Assembly: GCA_030737835.1 (NCBI GenBank) | Contig: CM060850.1 | Location: 17,420,739-17,484,738, forward strand | Source: Acorus gramineus | Lineage: Eukaryota > Streptophyta > Magnoliopsida > Acorales > Acoraceae | Direction: 5' to 3' | DNA: 64,000 bases | Shown here: positions 58,038 through 64,000 of the stretch, in pieces | How positions within the stretch are numbered: the first letter of the stretch is position 1 | Layout: each line of letters starts with the position of its first letter | Made by a program: the position numbers and the translations under genes | The notes under the pieces: generated by a model | Databases searched by the model: none | What the model saw: only the letters and a program-made list of their open reading frames with translations | What the model was told of the DNA's origin: nothing

Positions 58038-58559
58038 TGTCACGCCCCGGGCGTCCCCGAGACGCGGCAAGTGTATATAAAATATCAGAATCTACACAGG
58101 AGGTCAATAATATCATACAAATGACACACAGACAACAAAAGCAGGGCTGACATGATATATACACCAAATGCGGATAACTAAAGACTGAATCTGTAATCAA
58201 AACACACTACAGACTCCATACATAATCACATGTCCTGTGAGAGCCAATATACATACAAAGACGTCCAAATACAACACAAACGTGTGCCCAAGCACGGAAA
58301 ATAATACATACTGGTACAAGGGATGCTGATAGTCTCTGCAACTCGCGGGACGTGGCGCTACTCCGCTACTGATGAAGTCCCTCGGGGAGCTCCTCCTCTA
58401 GATCCGACTCAGATGACACTGAAGAAAAAGATTATGCGAGGGGTGAGCCACACGCTCAGTGAACGGCACAACCCATGCATCACAGACAATATTGACCACA
58501 ACCAGCTATCCTTATTATCCACAATTCATATTACTTAATCCACAAACGATAGCACAACT

Positions 58560-58905
58560 CAAAGCCGTGGGTTGCTCAATCGCCAACCCACTACACCCTC
58601 ACCCTCACCCTTCAATGGGTGACAAAGGATATTGGGACTGGCTACACATAACCAGCGGGTCGCTTCCACCAACCCGCCACACCCTCACCCTCACCCTTCA
58701 ATGGGTGACATAGGATATTGGGACTAACTGCACCAAAAACCAACAGGTCGCTTCCGCCAACCCGCTACACCCTCACCCTCACCCTTCAATGGGTGACATA
58801 GGATTTTGGGACTTACAAGCATCCAATCACAACTCCAGTGGGTCGTTCATCGCCAACCCACTACACCCTCACCCTCACCCTTCAATGGGTGACATAGGAT
58901 TTTGG
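58560..58905 (-). repeat. Minisatellite of about 85-95 bp units in LTR 3
   Basis: Four units each contain CCAACCCACTACACCCTCACC-like sequence, CCTTCAATGGGTGACA and GGATATTGGGACT or GGATTTTGGGACT. Expansion of this array partly explains why this LTR is longer than copies A and B. Confidence 0.9.
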
Positions 58906-59673
58906 GACTGACTAGGCTGTTGGTTACCCTTGGTCCACCGATAGTCTCTCCTCCACTCCGTAGGCCGCCTGGTCTACTCCCACATTCAGCACAGTCCGTC
59001 CTAAATCAGGAGGTGCCTACTGGTGGGAGCCCTCTGTCAGGAAGGCCTGTCTAACGCTGGGGTAGTCTCTACCGGATCCAACGAAGGGAACAGAACAGCC
59101 TACCCATCGCATATGATCCACTTGGATCCGCAGACGGCACATTATAACAACACTAATGTTCTGAATTCCTCAGAACCCACCAGGGCGCATAACTACGATG
59201 CGGGGAACATGCATAAGGTTATAACAAGGTGGAATATCGTTGGGGAAAGAAACTCGGGAGGGCAGCGTGAGTTCCCGTTATAGGACACCCCGACAACCAA
59301 ACAAGGAACACGGTGTACCCTAACCCGGGTCTCACCGCTGTCCTCGCAAGGCCCCTCCCCTATAATATTCACTATAACATGCATTTTAACATTTACTAGC
59401 ATTTAATTTAATAAATAAACTAGTAGGGCACATGCATCGGCCGGGCTTCCTAACATGGAACCAGGGGACATGCTGCATGGCTCATACACATATCCTAAGG
59501 GTGCAAGTCCCTAACATGCAAAGTCTAGGGTAACATGCATTCTACAATTTAATCATGCTCGCATGATATACATATCATTGCAGGTTAATATTTATCCATG
59601 ACGCCCCAGGAGAGGTCGGTATACGCCCAAATGCGTATGACCCCTCTCTACTGGGTTGGATTGTCCCACTCAC

Positions 59674-59709
59674 CGGTATTTGGGTCGTCGCGCGACCGTC
59701 CGTCTAGAT
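59674..59709 (-). other. Exon-like 36-nt leader segment in LTR copy D
   Basis: On minus it is preceded by TGTCTTGCAG and followed by GTGAGTGGG, with the same GGTCGCGCGACGACC core as copies A-C. Confidence 0.55.
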
Positions 59710-60609
59710 CTGCAAGACAGACATTCAATATGGTGAGAAACCACACAATTTATACATAGAAATGCCTAGAAATACCCAAAACTCGGATAAGCATGCATAC
59801 GGGCTCGCACGCATGCGAGCACGCGCGTACGCACGCGAGTCCGAGTGCCCCGACACCTACCCGAACCCTCGGGCAGCCATTCGCATGGCCCCCTGCATGC
59901 GCACGCACGAATGCGCACGCACGCACACACCCCGGCACCATCGGCGCACTGCCGCACGCTTGCCCGTGAGCCCAGACGCGCACCCGCACGCATGCGCACG
60001 CTCGCGCGCGCTCACGTGCACCGCGCGTCCAGCCCGCGCCCCTCGCGCAGCACCCCGCGCACTGCCCCAGCACGCCCCAGCATGCCCCAGCACGCCCCAG
60101 CGCGCGCACGCACGCGCATGCACGCGCGCGCGCGCACTGGTTCCCTGCCCAGCGCCCAGGCGCACTGCCCAGGCGCACTGGCCGCGCGCGCGCACGCGCA
60201 CGCCCGCGCGCCCCGCGCGCACTCCCGCGCACACCCCCGCTCACGCCAGAACCCGCGCGCACCCGCGCGCCCGTTCCGCGCGAACCCGCGCACCCGCGCG
60301 CACGCACCCGCGCGCGACTGCGCCCGCCAGCGCCCAGCACCCTCGGCCAGCACCCGGTACCCGCGCCCAGCGCTCAGCGCCCAGCACCCGGGACCCTCAC
60401 CCAGCGTCCACGCGCACGCCCGCGCAACACGCGCCCAGCGCGCCTGGCAGCACGCGCTCAGGCTGGGAGCTAACCTGCCAGCCTGCCCGCGCTGCTGCCC
60501 GCGTTGCCTGCCTGCGCGCGTCGCCAAGTGGCCCGAGCACCGCTCGCCTGCACGCCCGGGGCACTGCCCGCCTGATGCCCGAGCGCCCCTGCACCCCCCG
60601 AGCGCACGC

Positions 60610-60637
60610 CCGCGCGCGCGCGCGCGCGCGCGCGCGC
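60610..60637. repeat. (CG)n tract with Z-DNA potential
   Basis: About 28 bp of uninterrupted CG dinucleotides lie within a kilobase of GC-rich, alternating purine-pyrimidine sequence. This is rare in plant DNA because methylated CG decays to TG. Confidence 0.9.
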
Positions 60638-61314
60638 ACGCGCTCGCGCGCCCAGCAAACTGGTGCCCTGCTCCCAGCCTACCCAGCTAGCCCTACCAGC
60701 CTAGCACCCGACTAGCCCTGCACGCCCAGCACCAGGCACGCCCAGCGCCAGCCCGAGCGCACGCCCGCGCGCACGCACGCGCGCGCCCTGCCAGCGGCCC
60801 TGCCTGCTGCGCCTGCTGCTGCTGCCCTGCCATCCTGCCCGAGCCCGAGCTCCTCTACCACCCACCTCCGACCACCACCACAGCCTCCGACCGCCTCCCA
60901 CAGCCCTCCGACGGCCACCCACCGCCGCCAACCGCCTCCCAACCACAAAACACCCCCCTAGCATACATCTATGCAAGAAAAAGAGGGAAAGGGGGCTTAC
61001 CAAGGGGAGGAGGGGAAGTCCGGTGGCTCTCCGCTCGCCGAAACCTTTCTCAAAGGCTTTCCTACGCCCCGATCTACCTCCACCGCCGAGATGGCTCAAA
61101 TCAGGGACGAAGAGAGGGCGGACGGACGGGCAAAACTCGCCGGAATTGGGATTTGAAAACACCGGAGTGTAGATCGGGACCCGATCTACACTTCCCGTGC
61201 TTTAGGTTTTAAGCTTTGAGGGCTCTAGGGGGCTCAAACGGAAGAAAAACGGAGGAGAGGAGAGAGAGAGAGCAAGTCGTAGGGATGATGAATAGTAAAA
61301 AGATATTTTTGATT

Positions 61315-61323
61315 CCTTTTATA
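61315..61323 (-). promoter_or_regulatory. TATA box of LTR copy D
   Basis: On minus it reads TATAAAAGG, about 270 bp into the LTR, in the same place as in copies A and B. Confidence 0.6.
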
Positions 61324-61601
61324 AAACGCGCGACTTAAAAACCCGGATACGCCCCGGAACTGCGAAATTTTTGCAAACGATGCCGGAATTCGATGAAATT
61401 TTCATGAGAGGTCTAAAATGGCACCAGGACACCAAATATGCAGTTAGATTTTCAATCGGAGTCCTCTAGCTCAGACGATAGCTAACAGTCTGAAATTATG
61501 CGGTTCCGATCGAAAAACCCTAAAAATTTTAAAACTGCCAGAAATGCTCCAACGGTTACCAGCAGGCTAAAAAGTGACACATATATAACATTCTTCCCCC
61601 C

Positions 61602-61850
61602 TTAGGAAATTTTGTCCTCAAAATATGCCAAAACATCTAGGAGGGGAAAAGATGCGTCACACCTGGCATCCCTGAGCTTCCATGTGTCCTTGACACCGGA
61701 ACGGTGCTGCCATCGCACCTCGACCAGCTGGACGGTCTTGGTGCAGAGCCTCCTCACGCGGCGGTCCATGATCTCAATCGACTGCTCCACGAATGACTGT
61801 CCGGCTCAGAGACAAGCGGCTCGAACGGGATGACGTGAGCAGGATCGTGG
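61602..61850 (-). pseudogene. Integrase C-terminal remnant (minus element)
   Basis: MDRRVRRLCTKTVQLVEVRW and QHRSGVKDTW match the C-terminal tail of gypsy integrase, ending EDKIS before the purine tract. The catalytic core is absent. Confidence 0.7.
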
Positions 61851-61856
61851 ACACCT

Positions 61857-62170
61857 TTACCCAACTGCGAACCCACCACTCCAAGACGGAGAGGTAAGAA
61901 TTGGTGCTGAGGTGAGCCTCCGAGTAAACTCCAGGAAGCTCTCCTCGCAAGAAGGGGACCACTCGAACCGGATATCCTTCCGAGTAAGGCGGTTAAGAGG
62001 AACAGCTATTTTCGAGAGTCCCTCGTCAAGCTTCCTACAATAACCCGTCAAACTCGAGAAGCTCCGAATCCTTGCGGGGTTCGACGGCCTACGCCAATTC
62101 GACATAGCAAGCGTCTTACCCGGGTCCACAGATATGCCTTCACCAGAAACCACTCAGCCCAAAAGGCCTT
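61857..62170 (-). pseudogene. Reverse transcriptase/RNase H remnant (minus element)
   Basis: A minus-strand frame of 98 codons contains VSGEGISVDPGKTLAMSNW, RSFSSLTGYCRKL, LNRLTRKDIRFEWSPSCEES and ILTSPSW. This is the region after the YVDD motif in gypsy pol. It has no catalytic residues. Confidence 0.82.
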
Positions 62171-63295
62171 AACCTATAACCAAACTCGCACATGATCTCT
62201 CATCTATCTGATGCTTCCATGGCATCCCTTACCTGGGAAAAGAAACCTCGGGAGGGCACCATGAAATCCCGATATAGGATACCCCGACAACCAAACAAGG
62301 AACACGAAGTACCCTAGCCCGGGTTCCAACGCCGACCTCACAAGGCCCCTTAATCCAGAAAGGAACACTGGAAGAAGACATCATTTAAAAGAACACCACT
62401 AACCCCTCCGGATCATCTACCTCTAGATGATCACCCAACGATGTCATTCAACATCCTTCTCAAGACCGGACCCAACCTCTAGGGGAATGGTCGAACAGCA
62501 ATTTGGGTCACGAGGCGACGCGTCTTTGTCTCATCCACACCCTCACTCCCATCAGGAGACATTTTGGGACTTTGGGAGAGACTTAGACTGTTCTTCACCC
62601 CTGGTCCACCGGTAGCCTCTCCTCCACACCGTAGGCCGCCTGGTCCGCTCCCACAATTCAGCACAGTCCGAAACCAAATCAGGAGGTGCCTACTGAGGGG
62701 AGCCCTCTGTCAGGAAGGCCTCTCTAACGCTGAGGAGTCCCTACTCGGGTCCAACGAAGGGGAGAACGATTCCATACTCGCGACATCATCCATTACAGGA
62801 CCGAACCCAACATCATCGGGAATGGTCGAATAAACCATTTGGTCACGAGCGACCCGTCTTCGCCTCATCCACACCCTCACTCCCGAAAGGAGACATTTTG
62901 GGACTTTGGGAGAGACTTAGACTGCTCTCTACCCCTGGTCCACCGGTAGCCTCTCCCCGCTCCGTAGCTCGCCTGGTCCTCTGACCGGGAGCCTGTCTAA
63001 CGCCGGGGCTGTACTACGCGGATCCGACGAAGGGGAGAGCGATTCCACGCTCGCGGCACCATTCATCAATCCTCTTCCGGGTTAGCCCCTACCTGGTATA
63101 CTCCCACGATCAGTACCCCTCCGACTGCATCGGCTGTACCTACGGATGGGGCCTCCTGCCAGGACGGCTACAACCCGGCCTCTTTAACTCGAACAACCAC
63201 ACTCATTACCCGCTCATCGAGATAACACACACACATGCTCAACAGCAACCAACACACATATATATTCATAGGCAGCTAGGGAACCAAAACATTAC

Positions 63296-63662
63296 CTCGA
63301 ACCATGACGCCCGAAACCTGCGCCTCCTCAGCCGAAAGCGCTGCAACCCTGCCTTGAACAAACTGCGGCAGAGGAGCAAGAGCACGCCTCACCGGCTGCA
63401 GCTGCTGAGGTAGCACACGGGGTCGGCCAGCATCAGGGCAATTGTATCTGATATGCCCGATGCGCTGACAATGGAAACAACGCCGCCTCTCTGGCCGTCA
63501 GGACTGGATGGGCACTGCCGCAATGGGCGCTGGATCCCACGCTGGCACCACATCCACTGGGGGAGAGACAGCAGCTGACTGATCGAAACGGGGCCTCCTC
63601 CTCTTGCGCTGCCCCTGGTCCCGACTCCTGGAAGGACCCTGATCTGCAGAAGGGGTCGGAAC
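63296..63662 (-). pseudogene. Gag C-terminal part (minus element)
   Basis: It encodes the basic DQGQRKRRRPRF stretch, a stop (TGA in place of TGG near 63504), the CCHC knuckle CFHCQRIGHIRYNC (about 63440-63485) and GRVAALSAEEA, ending at MVRG like the plus copy. At that point a GAG|GTAATG donor-like site (63291-63295) opens the LTR-like segment; the plus copy has GAG|GTATC at 10396. Confidence 0.85.
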
Positions 63663-64000
63663 TGTTATATATGTGTCACTTTTAACCTGCTGGTAACCGT
63701 TAGAGCGTCCTGGCAGTTTTAAAAATTTTTAGGGTTTTTGGTCGGAACCGCATAATTTCAGACTGTTAGCTACCGTCTGAGCTAGAGGACTCCGATTGGA
63801 AATCTGACTGCATATTTGGTGTCCTGGCGCCATTCCTGACCTCTCACGAAAATTTCATTGAATTCTGGCGTCGTTTGCAAAAATTTCCCAGTTTCGGGGC
63901 GTATCCGGGTTTTTAAGTCGCGCTCTACTTAAAAGGAATCAAAAAAATATCAAAGCACTATTCATTGTCTTCCTCGTCGAGATCTCTCTCTCCCCTCTCC
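63663..64000 (+). mobile_element. Start of a plus-strand giant LTR inserted in gag
   Basis: TGTTATATATGTGTCACTTT begins at 63663 in the middle of the minus-strand gag and runs to the window end, matching the first 340 bp of copies A and B. The 5 bp before it, GGAAC (63658-63662), should recur after the element beyond the window. Confidence 0.9.

Larger units (their letters stand above)
58038..61590 (-). repeat. 3' LTR (copy D, LTR 3) of a minus-strand gypsy-type element
   Basis: It runs from TGTCACGCCCCGGG (plus, left end) to ATATATAACA (right end), 3553 bp. In minus order it has TATAAAAGG at 61315-61323, a donor GTAAGC at 60995-61000, the GC-rich block at about 59780-60850, an exon-like segment at 59674-59709, a 110-bp module, a minisatellite at 58560-58905, and an acceptor CTTCAG at about 58419. 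The internal region of its element follows at 61591. The expected target copy is ACCCG (58033-58037). Confidence 0.92.
61591..63662 (-). mobile_element. Internal region of the minus-strand non-autonomous gypsy-type element
   Basis: In minus order it has the end of gag (63662-63296), LTR-like sequence (63290-62180), a reverse transcriptase/RNase H remnant (62170-61857), an integrase tail (61850-61602) and a purine tract. This is the same arrangement as 9072-11782. A plus-strand LTR interrupts gag at 63663. Confidence 0.88.

Noticed and set aside
58560-58905. Regular repeats that might be a CRISPR array
   Set aside because: Plant nuclear DNA; units are 85-95 bp, spacers are similar to each other, and the repeat belongs to a mobile LTR.

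Overview
The window is nuclear DNA from a flowering plant. The evidence is spliced genes, a VRN1/REM-type B3-domain gene, short TATA-containing plant promoters, and an overwhelming load of plant transposable elements (Ty1/copia and Ty3/gypsy LTR elements, a plant L1-type LINE, a SINE-like retroposon, MITEs, a MULE-like element and a foldback element). I cannot name the species. Only two spliced genes look intact, and one of those carries a transposon-associated domain.

Layout. 1-2490: part of a giant gypsy-type LTR on the minus strand, inserted in the gag gene of a copia element. 2491-16145: that copia element, split again at 5698 by a complete 9.3-kb non-autonomous gypsy-type element (5699-15043, duplicated target GTACT). 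16146-19235: a microsatellite and a 3-kb foldback element. 19236-24320: AT-rich DNA, a MITE-like element and a rearranged copia remnant whose 3' LTR lies just upstream of the REM gene. 24670-27653: four-exon REM/VRN1-like gene with two B3 domains. 29781-30200: B3 remnant on the other strand. 31273-32140: two very small retroposons flanking a MITE. 32247-44720: minus-strand LINE with an inverted 5' piece; it is split by a minus-strand copia (34109-42539, target GCGCC), which is itself split by a plus-strand solo gypsy LTR (35679-39488, target TCTCA). 45594-46876: two-exon minus-strand gene with a domain resembling the plant 'putative gypsy type transposon' family. 47166-47640: tandem duplication. 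49440-53775: palindromic MITE split by a 3.8-kb MULE-like element with a 9-bp target duplication. 55225-56774: copia fragment, followed to the end of the window by three successively nested minus-strand gypsy LTRs, a truncated internal region, and the start of a plus-strand LTR.

The most striking signal is the giant LTR family. Every LTR long enough to judge (about 3.3-3.8 kb, two diverged subfamilies, both orientations) has a promoter-proximal TATA box and the same ordered splice-like signals: a first donor, a 34-37 nt exon bounded by TGCAG and GTGAGT, and a third acceptor (TTTTCCCCAG-like). A roughly 0.7-1.3 kb first intron would contain the extremely GC-rich block found in one subfamily. 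The internal regions of two independent copies carry gag, then an LTR-like module where most of pol should be, then only short reverse transcriptase and integrase remnants. This family form therefore appears to have spread without its own pol. Splicing, function and exact ages are inference; the motif positions, LTR ends and target duplications are read directly.
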